Source: JAOUEA01 sp035550775 (GTDB taxonomy: Bacteria; Actinomycetota; UBA4738; HRBIN12). From it: a stretch of DNA of 25,015 nucleotides. The stretch is from positions 1 through 25,015 of the forward strand of contig DASZOO010000200.1 of the NCBI GenBank assembly GCA_035550775.1. The letters run 5' to 3'. The notes below the pieces were generated by a model. That model searched no databases, was not told the origin of the DNA, and was given only the letters and a program-made list of their open reading frames with translations. A program made the translations under genes and the position numbers. Below, piece by piece: positions 1 to 7,110 of the stretch (the stretch's first letter is position 1; each line of letters begins with the position of its first letter).

Positions 1-1
1 C

Positions 2-826
2 TTCCGGTCTCAGGCGCTCGAGGAGGCTCACAAGGAACTGCAAGAACGCGAGCAGGTGCTGAAGACCCTGTCGAATGCGATGGCGGAGGAGCGGGCGGAC
101 GAGCGACTGGCCATCGCGGGGTATCTGCACGACGACCTCGCGCAGGTGCTGTTCCGGCTCTCGATCCAGGTCGACGTGGCTCGCAAGCTGCTGGAGAAGA
201 ACGACATCACCGCCGTGCGGGGACAGCTCGAGAAGATCAGGGAATCCAAGCAGGAAACCTCAGATCGCATCCGGGCGCTGATCCGCGACCTGCACCGGTC
301 GCCCTTGGGCGCGAAGGGGTTGGCCGAGGCGCTGGAGTCGTTCACCGACGAAGTGGGGCGGGATGCCGACGTCGACTACCACCTCGATGTCGAGGAGATG
401 CCCCTGCCGGCGCCGATCGCGCTGCTGATCTTCCACATCGCGCGCGAGGCGGTCATGAACTCTCTCAAGCACGCCAAGGCGTCGGACTTCTGGATCGGGG
501 TTCGCGAGGACGGCGATTCCATCGTGCTCGAGCTGCGGGACAATGGAGTCGGGTTCGACACCGAGGCGCCTGGCCCCGAGGGTCACTTCGGCATGGCCAT
601 GATGCGCGAACGCGCCCAGGTCGGTGGCGGCACGTTCCAGGTCGAGAGCACGATCGGCGAAGGCACGACGATCACGGTGAAGTTCCCGAGCTCGCTGCTG
701 CAAGGTGATGCCCCGTTTCATCCCGTGACCGGCGGGGGAAGCGACGTTCCTGGGGCAGGTGCTTCCCCCGGTACATCTGGACCCACGCCGGAGGCCGACG
801 GTTCTCGGCGAAGCGTCCCCGCATGA
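2..826 (+). CDS. NarL-type sensor histidine kinase, 3' part (5' end outside window)
   Basis: The frame is open from the window edge, so the true start lies upstream; an internal GTG at 56 sits in mid-helix and is not a credible start. The visible 274 residues begin with a charged helix (EEAHKELQEREQ) of coiled-coil type, as found between a sensor domain and the kinase core. A HisKA_3 dimerisation/phosphoacceptor box follows (ERLAIAGYLHDDLAQ, histidine codon at 128-130). Then comes an HATPase_c domain with an N-box (REAVMNSLKHAKA), G1 (DNGVGFD), G2 (GHFGMAMMRERA) and a terminal GEGTTITVKFP strand. This is the kinase type that phosphorylates NarL/LuxR-family response regulators; no partner regulator is in view. 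The last 45 or so residues are Gly/Pro/Ser-rich, lie beyond the catalytic domain and overlap the gene on the other strand. The sensed signal is unknown because the sensor domain is missing. Confidence 0.93.
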   Translation, partial: FRSQALEEAHKELQEREQVLKTLSNAMAEERADERLAIAGYLHDDLAQVLFRLSIQVDVARKLLEKNDITAVRGQLEKIRESKQETSDRIRALIRDLHRSPLGAKGLAEALESFTDEVGRDADVDYHLDVEEMPLPAPIALLIFHIAREAVMNSLKHAKASDFWIGVREDGDSIVLELRDNGVGFDTEAPGPEGHFGMAMMRERAQVGGGTFQVESTIGEGTTITVKFPSSLLQGDAPFHPVTGGGSDVPGAGASPGTSGPTPEADGSRRSVPA

Positions 827-1334
827 CGATCACGGTGAATCCGACGATCCCCAGGTAGAGGAACACGTCCCCGATCGAGAGCACCGTCGCGATCGGGGGC
901 GGCAGGCCGATCACGTCGGCCAGCGGCGTGAGCACGTCGGACGACGACATCAGGTGATGCTTGCCGTCGTCGACGATCGAGGGGAGCGCCCCGTCCGGAC
1001 TGCCGGTCGCCGTGATGGCCGCTTCACTCACCGGCATGCCGCCGTTCGCCGCGATCACGATCGCGTTGAGCGCGAGCCCGATGAGGAGCAACGGGGCAGC
1101 GGGGAGCTTGCGGTTCACCCAGACGAACGCGATCAACAGCGCGTAGCTCGCCACCAACGCCGCGACCGCGGCATCGTCGTCGAACCACCGACGGAGCGGG
1201 ATCACCTGCAAGGCCAGGCCGGCGACCGCCGCGCCCCACCAGTGCACGTGGACCCGTTCGAAGTTGCGCACGCTGCCGCCGGCGATGGATCCGGCGACGA
1301 GGCCGACGAGGACGACGATCAGGACGACGATCAT
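672..1334 (-). CDS. DUF5317 family integral membrane protein
   Basis: This 220-residue protein starts at ATG 1334 with a hydrophobic helix (MIVVLIVVLVGLVAGSIAGG). Further membrane segments follow at about residues 30-45, 55-72, 78-95 and 145-165. Features I associate with DUF5317 are the NGGMPVS turn and the segment HHLMSSSDVLTPLADVIGLP leading into LSIGDVFLYLGI. The family is mainly actinobacterial and has no established function. The start was chosen because no other start codon lies nearby upstream in frame and a CANNNT hexamer (1343-1348) sits 8 nt before it. The roughly 50-residue tail after the last helix is basic and Arg/Pro-rich, and is encoded antisense to the end of the histidine kinase gene. 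The membrane core is well supported; the tail is less certain. Confidence 0.85.
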   Translation of the reverse strand: MIVVLIVVLVGLVAGSIAGGSVRNFERVHVHWWGAAVAGLALQVIPLRRWFDDDAAVAALVASYALLIAFVWVNRKLPAAPLLLIGLALNAIVIAANGGMPVSEAAITATGSPDGALPSIVDDGKHHLMSSSDVLTPLADVIGLPPPIATVLSIGDVFLYLGIVGFTVIVMRGRFAENRRPPAWVQMYRGKHLPQERRFPRRSRDETGHHLAAASSGTSP

Positions 1335-1342
1335 GGTGGGGA

Positions 1343-1348
1343 AGGTTG
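1343..1348 (-). promoter_or_regulatory. Putative -10 element for the DUF5317 gene
   Basis: CAACCT on the minus strand ends 8 nt before ATG 1334. It fits the CANNNT variant of the hexamer repeated before other start codons here. No Shine-Dalgarno is visible, so the mRNA may be leaderless. This is one of the weaker matches. Confidence 0.3.
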
Positions 1349-1427
1349 GCGCGTGCGGGCCGCGATCGTCCCATCCGGCCGCGCACAAGTCCAGACCGTT
1401 CCGCCGGTCGTTGCGAGCGGGTATCCG

Positions 1428-1433
1428 TACGCT
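1428..1433 (+). promoter_or_regulatory. Putative -10 element (TACGCT) for the MpaB-like gene
   Basis: TACGCT ends 6 nt before ATG 1440, placing the expected transcription start at or next to the start codon. The GGAGG at 1435-1439 abuts the ATG with no spacer, so it cannot act as a normal Shine-Dalgarno. A leaderless transcript is the better reading. Confidence 0.55.
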
Positions 1434-1439
1434 CGGAGG

Positions 1440-2300
1440 ATGACGATCGACGATCACGGCTACTTCGGTCCGCGAAGCGTCTCGTGGCGCGTGCATCGCG
1501 AGGTCACGGTGCTGTTCGGTGGCGCGCGGGCGCTGTTGATGCAGGCGGCCCATCCGCTCGTCGTCGCGGGAGCCAACCAGACGGGCATGTACGAGCGGAA
1601 CCCGTGGAAACGCCTGCAGCGCACCCTGATCCTGACCTACTCGATGACGTTCGGAACGAAGGCCGAGGCGCATGCAGCGGCCGAGAGGATCAACGAGGTG
1701 CACACGCGCATCAAGGGCGTCGATCCGGTGACCGGCAAGCGCTACGACGCGCTCGATCCCGAGCTGCTGCTCTACGTGCACGCCTGCCTCGTCGATTCGG
1801 CCATCCTGTTCGAGCGACTCACCGTCGGCGCGCTCGACGACGCCGGGCGACAGCGCTTCCATGAGGAGCAGATGCTCGCCGCGGAGCTGTGCCTGGTTCC
1901 CCGCGACTCGATCCCACCGACGTGGCAGGGGCTTCGAGCCTGGCTGGCCGCCTTCGAGGACCGTGGGGAGCTCCAGGTGACCGACGGCGCCCGCAGGGTG
2001 CTCGACCTGTTCATCGATCCGCCGGCGGAAGCACAGTGGCGGCCCGTGCTGCGTGGCGTCTCGCGGCTCGCCTACGGCACGCTCCCGGCCGGGATGCGAG
2101 AGATGTACGGCCTGCCGTTCGGACCGTGGAAGCAGGCGGCGATGCGCGCGACGTTCCCGGCGATCAAGGCGGTGAGACCGCTGCTGCCTTCGAGGTACCG
2201 GTTCATCGCGCCGTACACGGACCACGTGCTGCGTCGGCGCGGCATCGATCCGGGCTCGGGTCTCGCCGAGGCCCGCAAGCGCGCCGGCATCCGCCTGTAA
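1440..2300 (+). CDS. MpaB/DUF2236 family oxygenase-like protein
   Basis: The 286-residue product matches the DUF2236 family, which includes the fungal oxygenase MpaB and the related latex-clearing (Lcp) rubber oxygenases. Visible family features are the N-terminal SWRVHREVTVLFGGARALL helix, the QAAHPLVVAG segment with its His-Pro pair, AERINEVHTRIKG, and the helix YVHACLVDSAILFERL. In characterised relatives conserved histidines and arginines of this fold hold a b-type heme. Which residues do so here cannot be decided by eye, and the substrate is unknown. Actinobacteria often carry several paralogues. The length is normal, there is no signal peptide, and the protein is probably cytoplasmic. 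The start is set by the TACGCT hexamer 6 nt upstream. The gene is followed after 34 bp by the HAD gene, which has its own promoter-like hexamer. Confidence 0.88.
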   Translation: MTIDDHGYFGPRSVSWRVHREVTVLFGGARALLMQAAHPLVVAGANQTGMYERNPWKRLQRTLILTYSMTFGTKAEAHAAAERINEVHTRIKGVDPVTGKRYDALDPELLLYVHACLVDSAILFERLTVGALDDAGRQRFHEEQMLAAELCLVPRDSIPPTWQGLRAWLAAFEDRGELQVTDGARRVLDLFIDPPAEAQWRPVLRGVSRLAYGTLPAGMREMYGLPFGPWKQAAMRATFPAIKAVRPLLPSRYRFIAPYTDHVLRRRGIDPGSGLAEARKRAGIRL

Positions 2301-2304
2301 GCGG

Positions 2305-2316
2305 CCCGCGCGCGGG
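2305..2316. repeat. Perfect 12-bp palindrome between the mpaB-like and HAD genes
   Basis: CCCGCGCGCGGG is perfectly self-complementary. It begins 5 nt after the MpaB-like stop codon and ends 7 nt before the putative -10 of the HAD gene. It could be an operator or a weak attenuating hairpin. Runs of C and G are common at this base composition, so function is uncertain. Confidence 0.35.
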
Positions 2317-2322
2317 TCGTGA

Positions 2323-2328
2323 CAGTAT
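2323..2328 (+). promoter_or_regulatory. Putative -10 element (CAGTAT) for the HAD-UbiE-UbiA-like operon
   Basis: CAGTAT ends 6 nt before ATG 2335. It is a CANNNT variant of the hexamer seen before other gene starts, and no Shine-Dalgarno precedes the ATG. It would drive the three overlapping genes 2335-4584. Confidence 0.45.
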
Positions 2329-2334
2329 CCGTGC

Positions 2335-3126
2335 ATGGCTCCCTCGCTCGAGGTCGACGCGTTGCTGCTCGACATCGACGGCGTGCTGGTCACGTCGTGG
2401 CAGGCGCTTCCCGGGGCCGTCGATGCGGTCGCCGCACTCCGAGCGCGTGGGGTGCCGTTCCGGCTGCTCACGAACACGACGACGCACTCCCGCTCCGGAC
2501 TCGCGGAGACGCTCCGGCACGCCGGGTTCGACTTCGAGGCCGATGAGATCGTGACCGCGGTGACCGCCACGGCGGCTCACCTGCGGGAGGCGCACCCGGG
2601 GGCGAAGGTCTTCGTGCTGACCGACGGAGACCCGCGACCCGATCTGTCGGGTGTGGAGCTGGTCGACGTCGAGGACGCCGACGTCGTCGTGCTCGGCGGA
2701 GGCTGCGACGAGTTCAGCTACGACGTGATGAACCGCGCGTTCCGGCGGCTCGAGGACGGCGCCGCGTTCGTCGCCATGCACCGGAACCTGTACTGGCGGA
2801 CCAGGGAGGGCCTGCAGCTCGACGGCGGAGCGTTCGTGGCGGCCCTGGAGGCCGCCTCCGGGGTCTCCCCGGTGGTCTGCGGGAAGCCGGCGGAGGCGTA
2901 CTTCCTCGCGGCGCTCGGCCCTCTCGGCGTGGAGCCGGCGCGAGCGGCGATGGTCGGCGACGACGTCGTCAACGACGTGGGCGGAGCTCAGGCGGCCGGA
3001 TTGGCCGGCGTGCTCGTGCGCACCGGGAAGTTCCGGCCCGCCGATCTCGATCGCGGCGCTCCCGACGCCGTCGTGGATTCCCTGGCCGATGTGCCCTCGC
3101 TGATGGGGCTCGGAGCACAGACGTGA
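2335..3126 (+). CDS. HAD superfamily subfamily IIA phosphatase (LHPP/NagD-like)
   Basis: The 263-residue protein has all HAD motifs in order. Motif I is LLLDIDGVL, with nucleophile Asp13 and acid/base Asp15. Motif II is LLTNTTT near residue 46, motif III is the lysine of VVCGKPAEAYF, and motif IV is AMVGDDVVNDVGGAQAAG. The large C2 cap between motifs II and III and the ending GVLVRTGKF are typical of subfamily IIA (NagD, PGP, LHPP). The general arrangement most resembles the LHPP-like group, whose members hydrolyse phosphohistidine, phospholysine or pyrophosphate; the exact substrate is inferred only. The protein should be a soluble, Mg-dependent cytoplasmic enzyme. Its stop overlaps the GTG of the methyltransferase by 4 nt (GTGA), which indicates translational coupling. 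Confidence 0.88.
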   Translation: MAPSLEVDALLLDIDGVLVTSWQALPGAVDAVAALRARGVPFRLLTNTTTHSRSGLAETLRHAGFDFEADEIVTAVTATAAHLREAHPGAKVFVLTDGDPRPDLSGVELVDVEDADVVVLGGGCDEFSYDVMNRAFRRLEDGAAFVAMHRNLYWRTREGLQLDGGAFVAALEAASGVSPVVCGKPAEAYFLAALGPLGVEPARAAMVGDDVVNDVGGAQAAGLAGVLVRTGKFRPADLDRGAPDAVVDSLADVPSLMGLGAQT

Positions 3127-3848
3127 GGTCGGATCGCGACGTCGCGCCGGAGCTGTTCACGAGCATCGCCCCGCAGTACTCGTGGGCGGGCTCCGTGCTG
3201 TCGTTCGGCCAGGACCCTCGATGGCGCCGGTTCATGGTCGCCAAGCTCGGGGCGGCCCCCGGTTCGCTCGTGCTCGACGTCGCCTCGGGCACCGGGCTCG
3301 TCTCCCGCGAGCTCGCCGCACGGCTGCGCGTCGAGGTCGTCTCGTTCGACCCGAGCGAGTCGATGCTGCGGGCGGGGCTGCCCGCGAACGAGGAAGCCGG
3401 CCTCGCTCCGCGGATCCGCCCGGTGCTCGGCCGGGCGGAATCCCTGCCCTTCGCCGACGGGGCCTTCGACGCGCTCACGTTCACCTACCTCGTGCGCTAC
3501 GTCGAGGACCCGGACGCGACGCTGCGGGAGCTGGCGCGGGTCGTCCGGCCCGGAGGCTCGATCGCCTCGCTCGAGTTCCACGTTCCGCAGCAGCCGGTGC
3601 TGCGCGCCGGATGGTTCGCCTACACGCGAGGTGTGCTGCCCGTGCTCGGCTCGTTCGTCTCGCCGCAGTGGCGTCGCACGGGGGTCTTCCTCGGTCCCAG
3701 CATCAGCAGGCTCGAGGCTCGGGCACCGCTCCCCGAGCAGGTGCGATGGTGGCAGCAGGCCGGCATCCGCCATGTGCGCACGCGCGAGCTGACGTTCGGA
3801 GCGGCGGTCGTGATCTGGGGCGTGAAGGAGGGTCGGCGCGGTGGGTGA
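3123..3848 (+). CDS. UbiE/MenG-like class I SAM-dependent methyltransferase
   Basis: The 241-residue product starts with the GTG that overlaps the HAD stop. SAM-binding motif I is LVLDVASGTGLVSRELAARL at about residues 49-68. The acidic end of strand 2 is VVSFDPSESML, motif II is GAFDALTFTYLVRYVEDPD, and the post-motif is LARVVRPGGSIASLEF. The opening FTSIAPQYSWAGSVLSFGQD and the ARVVRPGG...LEF block follow the UbiE/MenG quinone C-methyltransferase pattern. The C-terminal half is more divergent than in true MenG. With a UbiA-like membrane protein directly downstream, a role in menaquinone or another prenyl-lipid pathway is reasonable but unproven. Another small-molecule methyltransferase is the alternative. 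Confidence 0.8.
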   Translation: MRSDRDVAPELFTSIAPQYSWAGSVLSFGQDPRWRRFMVAKLGAAPGSLVLDVASGTGLVSRELAARLRVEVVSFDPSESMLRAGLPANEEAGLAPRIRPVLGRAESLPFADGAFDALTFTYLVRYVEDPDATLRELARVVRPGGSIASLEFHVPQQPVLRAGWFAYTRGVLPVLGSFVSPQWRRTGVFLGPSISRLEARAPLPEQVRWWQQAGIRHVRTRELTFGAAVVIWGVKEGRRGG

Positions 3849-4584
3849 GCGCGCGGGCGAGCCCGAGCGCCCCGCGTTCTATGCGCTCGCCCCCGGGGGG
3901 TTGCGCGACTGGTGGACCCTGCTCCACCCGCCCTACACGGTCTGGCACCTGTCCTACGTGGTGATCGGGGCGTCGCTCGCGCCGACGGTGAACCTGCGAT
4001 GGCTCGGGGAGACCGTGCTGGCGTTCTTCCTGGCGATGGGGCTCGCTGCCCACGCGCTCGACGAGCTGAACGGGCGTCCGCTCGGCACGCGCATCCCCGG
4101 TGGCACGCTCGTCGGGCTGGCCGTCGCCGGCCTCGCCGGAGCGGTCGCCCTCGGCGTCGACGGCATGATCCGGGTCTCGCCGTGGATCGGGGTGTTCATC
4201 GTGGTCGGTGCGTTCCTGGTCGTCGCCTACAACCTGGAGCTGTTCGGAGGAGCCTTCCACTCCGACCTGTGGTTCGCGCTGGCCTGGGGCGCGTTCCCGG
4301 CGCTCACGGGGTACTTCGCGCAGACGGGGGAGCTGCACCTCGCCGCGATCGTCGGCGCGGCTGCGTGCGCCGTGGTGAGCGCGGCCCAGCGGGTGCTGTC
4401 GACCCCCGTGCGGCGGTTGCGTCGCCACGTGGTACGCGTTCGTGGGGAGCTCGAGCTCGACGACGGTGCTCTCGAGCCGCTCGACGCGGGGGCGTTGCGA
4501 GCGGCGCCCGAGCTGGCGCTGCGGCTGTTGTCGCTCGCTGTTCCGCTCGTCGCCGGCGCGCTGCTGGCGTCCCGACTCCTGTAG
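3841..4584 (+). CDS. Polytopic membrane protein, divergent UbiA-like prenyltransferase candidate
   Basis: The 247-residue protein starts at GTG 3841, overlaps the methyltransferase by 8 nt and is preceded by a good Shine-Dalgarno (AAGGAGG, 3825-3831). It has about seven hydrophobic helices, for example YVVIGASLAP, VLAFFLAMGLAAHALDEL, LVGLAVAGLAGAVALGV, GVFIVVGAFLVVAYNLELF, FALAWGAFPALTGYF and a C-terminal VPLVAGALLASRLL. The segment HALDELNGRPLGTRIP lies where UbiA enzymes carry their first Asp-rich motif, and YNLELFGGAFHSDLWFALAWG resembles the region of the second. The classical NDxxDxxxD and DxxxD motifs are not intact. The UbiA relationship is therefore an inference from layout and from coupling to a UbiE-like gene. 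It may be an enzymatically different membrane protein. Confidence 0.6.
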   Translation: MGERAGEPERPAFYALAPGGLRDWWTLLHPPYTVWHLSYVVIGASLAPTVNLRWLGETVLAFFLAMGLAAHALDELNGRPLGTRIPGGTLVGLAVAGLAGAVALGVDGMIRVSPWIGVFIVVGAFLVVAYNLELFGGAFHSDLWFALAWGAFPALTGYFAQTGELHLAAIVGAAACAVVSAAQRVLSTPVRRLRRHVVRVRGELELDDGALEPLDAGALRAAPELALRLLSLAVPLVAGALLASRLL

Positions 4585-4593
4585 AGGGACCCG

Positions 4594-4612
4594 CTAGTCC
4601 AACTCAGACTAG
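4594..4612. terminator. Small inverted repeat between convergent genes
   Basis: CTAGTC and GACTAG form a 6-bp stem with a 7-nt loop in the 24-bp gap between the UbiA-like gene and uvrD2, running into the uvrD2 stop codon. The position suits a bidirectional terminator. The stem is short and no T-tract follows, so the call is weak. Confidence 0.25.
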
Positions 4613-6558
4613 TCGCCCGCGACGATCGCCAGCACCTCGTCGGCGTAGCGATCGAGCTTGGCCGGTCCCACGCCGGGCACCCCCGCGAGGTCCGCCCAGT
4701 CTCGAGGCTTCCGCTCCGCGATCTCGGCGAGCGTCGCGTCGTGGAAGACGACGTATGCGGGCACCCCGTCGGTCGAGGCGCGCCGGCGACGCCATTCCTT
4801 CAACCGGTCGAACAGCGGGCCTCGGCTTCCGCCGGCACCGGCGCCGGCGAGCGGGCGCGAGGGCGCCGGGACTCGACCGGCTCTGCGGGGCTCGGGCTTC
4901 ACCACGCCGATCTCCCGAAGGAACGGGCTCGGCGCCGTGCGTGACTCGCGCGGCCACGACAGGAACAGGTGTTCGCGTGCCCTCGTGATGCCGACGTACA
5001 GCAGGCGACGTTCCTCGTCGGGGTCGGCCTCGCTCCTGCGGGCGCGGTAGGGAAGCTCGCCGTCGAGCAGTCTGGGCAGGAACACCGCATCGAACTCGAG
5101 CCCCTTCGCACGGTGGAAGGTCATGAGCTGAACGCCGCGGCCCTCGCGCTCGGCGGCGAACCGGTGCTCGAGCTCGGCGAGGAACCCGAGCGGGCTCGCG
5201 TCGTTGCCTGCAGCACCCGCGTACTCCGCGGCGAGCGCGCGGAGGCGGCCGAGGTCGGCCTGACGCGTGGCTTCCTCTTCTCCCGCGTCGTCGCCCACGC
5301 CGCCGGGGGCGTACCCGATCGCGTCGGTGATCGCCTCGACCGCCTCGGCGACGCCGACCCCCTCGACCCGCCGGAGCCGGGCGATCACGCCTCGCGGGCC
5401 CGGCCGGCGCAGGAACGACCCGTCGCGCACCTGGTAAGGAACGCCGGCCGCCGCCAGCGCCTCCTCATAGGGTTCCGACCGCGCGTTGATGCGGTAGAGC
5501 ACGGCGATCTGCTCCCACGGCACCCCCGTGTCGTGCAACCGGCGAGCCTCGCCGATGACGAACGCCACCTCGGCCTCGGCGTCGGACAACGCGCGGGCGG
5601 TCGGGTTCGGACCGTCGCCCCGCGTCGCACGGAGGGTCTTCTCGAACCCGCCGAGCGCCGCCGCGAGCGCGTTCGCGACGGTCAGGACCTGCGGCGACGA
5701 GCGGTAGTTCTCCTCGAGCCGCACGACCGTCGCGTTCGGATACCGGTCGGGGAACCCCAGCAGGTGCTCGGGGGACGCACCCGTGAACGTGTAGATCGTC
5801 TGGTAATCGTCGCCGACGACGCAGAGCTCGTCGCGGCCATCGAGCCACCGGTCGAGCAGGGCTTGCTGCAGCGGGTTCACGTCCTGGTACTCGTCGACGG
5901 TGAACGCGTGGAACCGCTCGTGCACGAGCCGGGCCGCCTCGGGTTCGTCGTCGAGCACGCGGACCAGCATCAGCAGCATGTCCTCGAAGTCCATACGCCG
6001 CTCGCCCTTCGTGCGCTCGTACGCCATGAACGTCCGCTGCATCAGGTCCAGGGGCAGCGGGGGCGTGCGCTGGGCGGCCTCGATCGCCTCGAGGTAGCCG
6101 GCCGGGTTCACGAGTCGGTTCTTCGCCCACTCGATCTCACCGGCGAGCTCGCGCCGCGGGAGGAATCGGTAGGCGCCCGGCAACCCGTTCGCGATCGGAT
6201 TCAGGATCTGGGCCTTCGCGTTGAGGACCTCGGGCAGGTCACGTCCGGTGAACCTGGGCCAGAGCGTGCCGAGCTGTCGCAGCGCCGAGGCGTGGAACGT
6301 GCGGGCCTCGACGCCCTCGACGCCGAGCCGGGCGAGCCGTCGCTTGAGCTCGCCCGCCGCCTTCTCGGTGAACGTCACGGCGAGCACCTGTCGCGCTTCG
6401 AACGTGCCCGAGCGCACCTGGTGAGCGATGCGGTGGGTGATCGTGGTGGTCTTGCCGGTTCCGGCTCCCGCGAGGATCGCGACCGGCCCCCGGACGGCCT
6501 CAGCTGCCTGCCGCTGCGCGGGGTTCAGCCCGGCGAGCGGGTCCGCGCCTCCTGCCAT
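4609..6558 (-). CDS. uvrD2: UvrD2-like superfamily 1 DNA helicase with C-terminal HRDC domain
   Basis: This 649-residue ATP-dependent 3'-5' helicase has the full SF1A motif set: Q-motif (LNPAQRQAAE), Walker A (GAGTGKTT, residues 31-38), motif Ia (VTFTEKAAGELKRRL), Walker B (DEYQDVNPLQQ, about residue 222), motif III (VVGDDYQTIYTFTGA), motif IV (LEENYRSSPQVLTVAN), motif V (LMTFHRAKGLEFDAVFLP) and motif VI (LLYVGITRAREHLFLSW). The last 50 or so residues (VVFHDATLAEIAERKPRDWA...VPGVGPAKLDRY) form an HRDC nucleic-acid-binding domain, as in mycobacterial UvrD2. The linker before it is basic and low-complexity and has no cysteines. Roles in DNA repair or replication-fork maintenance follow from the family. 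The start is fixed by TAGCGT 7 nt upstream. A dyad overlapping that hexamer suggests regulated expression. Confidence 0.92.
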   Translation of the reverse strand: MAGGADPLAGLNPAQRQAAEAVRGPVAILAGAGTGKTTTITHRIAHQVRSGTFEARQVLAVTFTEKAAGELKRRLARLGVEGVEARTFHASALRQLGTLWPRFTGRDLPEVLNAKAQILNPIANGLPGAYRFLPRRELAGEIEWAKNRLVNPAGYLEAIEAAQRTPPLPLDLMQRTFMAYERTKGERRMDFEDMLLMLVRVLDDEPEAARLVHERFHAFTVDEYQDVNPLQQALLDRWLDGRDELCVVGDDYQTIYTFTGASPEHLLGFPDRYPNATVVRLEENYRSSPQVLTVANALAAALGGFEKTLRATRGDGPNPTARALSDAEAEVAFVIGEARRLHDTGVPWEQIAVLYRINARSEPYEEALAAAGVPYQVRDGSFLRRPGPRGVIARLRRVEGVGVAEAVEAITDAIGYAPGGVGDDAGEEEATRQADLGRLRALAAEYAGAAGNDASPLGFLAELEHRFAAEREGRGVQLMTFHRAKGLEFDAVFLPRLLDGELPYRARRSEADPDEERRLLYVGITRAREHLFLSWPRESRTAPSPFLREIGVVKPEPRRAGRVPAPSRPLAGAGAGGSRGPLFDRLKEWRRRRASTDGVPAYVVFHDATLAEIAERKPRDWADLAGVPGVGPAKLDRYADEVLAIVAGD

Positions 6559-6563
6559 GGCGG

Positions 6564-6580
6564 CGACGCTACCAGCGTCG
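6564..6580. promoter_or_regulatory. Operator-like perfect dyad over the uvrD2 promoter
   Basis: CGACGCT-ACC-AGCGTCG is a perfect 7-bp inverted repeat with a 3-bp centre. It covers the putative -10 hexamer (minus-strand TAGCGT, 6566-6571), which ends 7 nt before ATG 6558. A repressor bound here would block RNA polymerase. It does not match the GAAC-N4-GTTC form of the actinobacterial LexA box, so the regulator is unknown. Confidence 0.5.
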
Positions 6581-6640
6581 TGGGACAGAACGTGAGGGAA
6601 GCCGTTTCAGCCTGGCCGCGGCGCGGCCGATACGGACCCT

Positions 6641-7051
6641 ATGGCGTTGGTTGACGACCGGCCGCCCGCAGACGTGTCGGGACGCGTGCCGCTGCACTAC
6701 GCAGCGTTGTTCGGCGACCTCCATCGGGCGAAGGATCTGGTGCATGCCGGCATCGACGTCCGCATCGAGGATCACGACGGGCAGTCGCCGTTGCACTACG
6801 CCGCACAGGGATGTTCGGTCGCCGTGGCGGAGCTGCTGCTCGCCAACGGCGCCCCCATCGATGCCGAGGACGCCGTCGGCAACACCCCCCTGTGGTGTGC
6901 GACGCTCCGCACCCGGGGCGAGGGGCCGATCGTGCAGCTCCTGCTCGGCCACGGTGCGGACCCCCACCACCGGAACCACGACGGCCGCACGCCGCTGCAG
7001 CTCGCGAGGGCGCTCGGCGGCGCGGACCTGGCACTGCGCAACGCCCGCTGA
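6641..7051 (+). CDS. Small ankyrin-repeat protein
   Basis: The 136-residue product is almost entirely ankyrin repeats. Each repeat begins with a TPLH-type turn: GRVPLHYAALFGD, GQSPLHYAAQGCS, GNTPLWCATLRT and GRTPLQLARALGG. Linking helices end in AGIDVRIEDHD, NGAPIDAEDAV and HGADPHHRNHD. The third repeat carries two extra residues (RTRGEG). Ankyrin stacks mediate protein-protein contacts and have no catalytic role. There is no signal peptide, so it is probably cytoplasmic. The start is ATG 6641, 82 bp from the divergent uvrD2 gene; the sequence GATACG ends 6 nt before it, a poor match to the local -10 pattern. The partner protein is unknown. Confidence 0.85.
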   Translation: MALVDDRPPADVSGRVPLHYAALFGDLHRAKDLVHAGIDVRIEDHDGQSPLHYAAQGCSVAVAELLLANGAPIDAEDAVGNTPLWCATLRTRGEGPIVQLLLGHGADPHHRNHDGRTPLQLARALGGADLALRNAR

Positions 7052-7097
7052 GCCCGAGCGCCGGGTGGCCGGCGTCCGCCCTATCCCAGGTCCGGAC

Positions 7098-7103
7098 TAC
7101 CCT
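7098..7103 (+). promoter_or_regulatory. Putative -10 element (TACCCT) for the MoxR-like gene
   Basis: TACCCT ends 7 nt before ATG 7111. No Shine-Dalgarno precedes the ATG, so the transcript is probably leaderless. No recognisable -35 box lies 16-18 bp upstream. Confidence 0.55.
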
Positions 7104-7110
7104 AGTCGTC

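Noticed and set aside
1435..1439. GGAGG as Shine-Dalgarno for the MpaB-like gene
   Set aside because: It abuts the ATG without a spacer, so the ribosome could not use it for this start. TACGCT 6 nt upstream explains the start better.
1335..2570. Long minus-strand open frame continuous with the DUF5317 gene
   Set aside because: The part upstream of ATG 1334 is antisense to the well-supported MpaB-like gene, is Arg/His/Asp-rich and shows no domain. It is a high-GC shadow frame.
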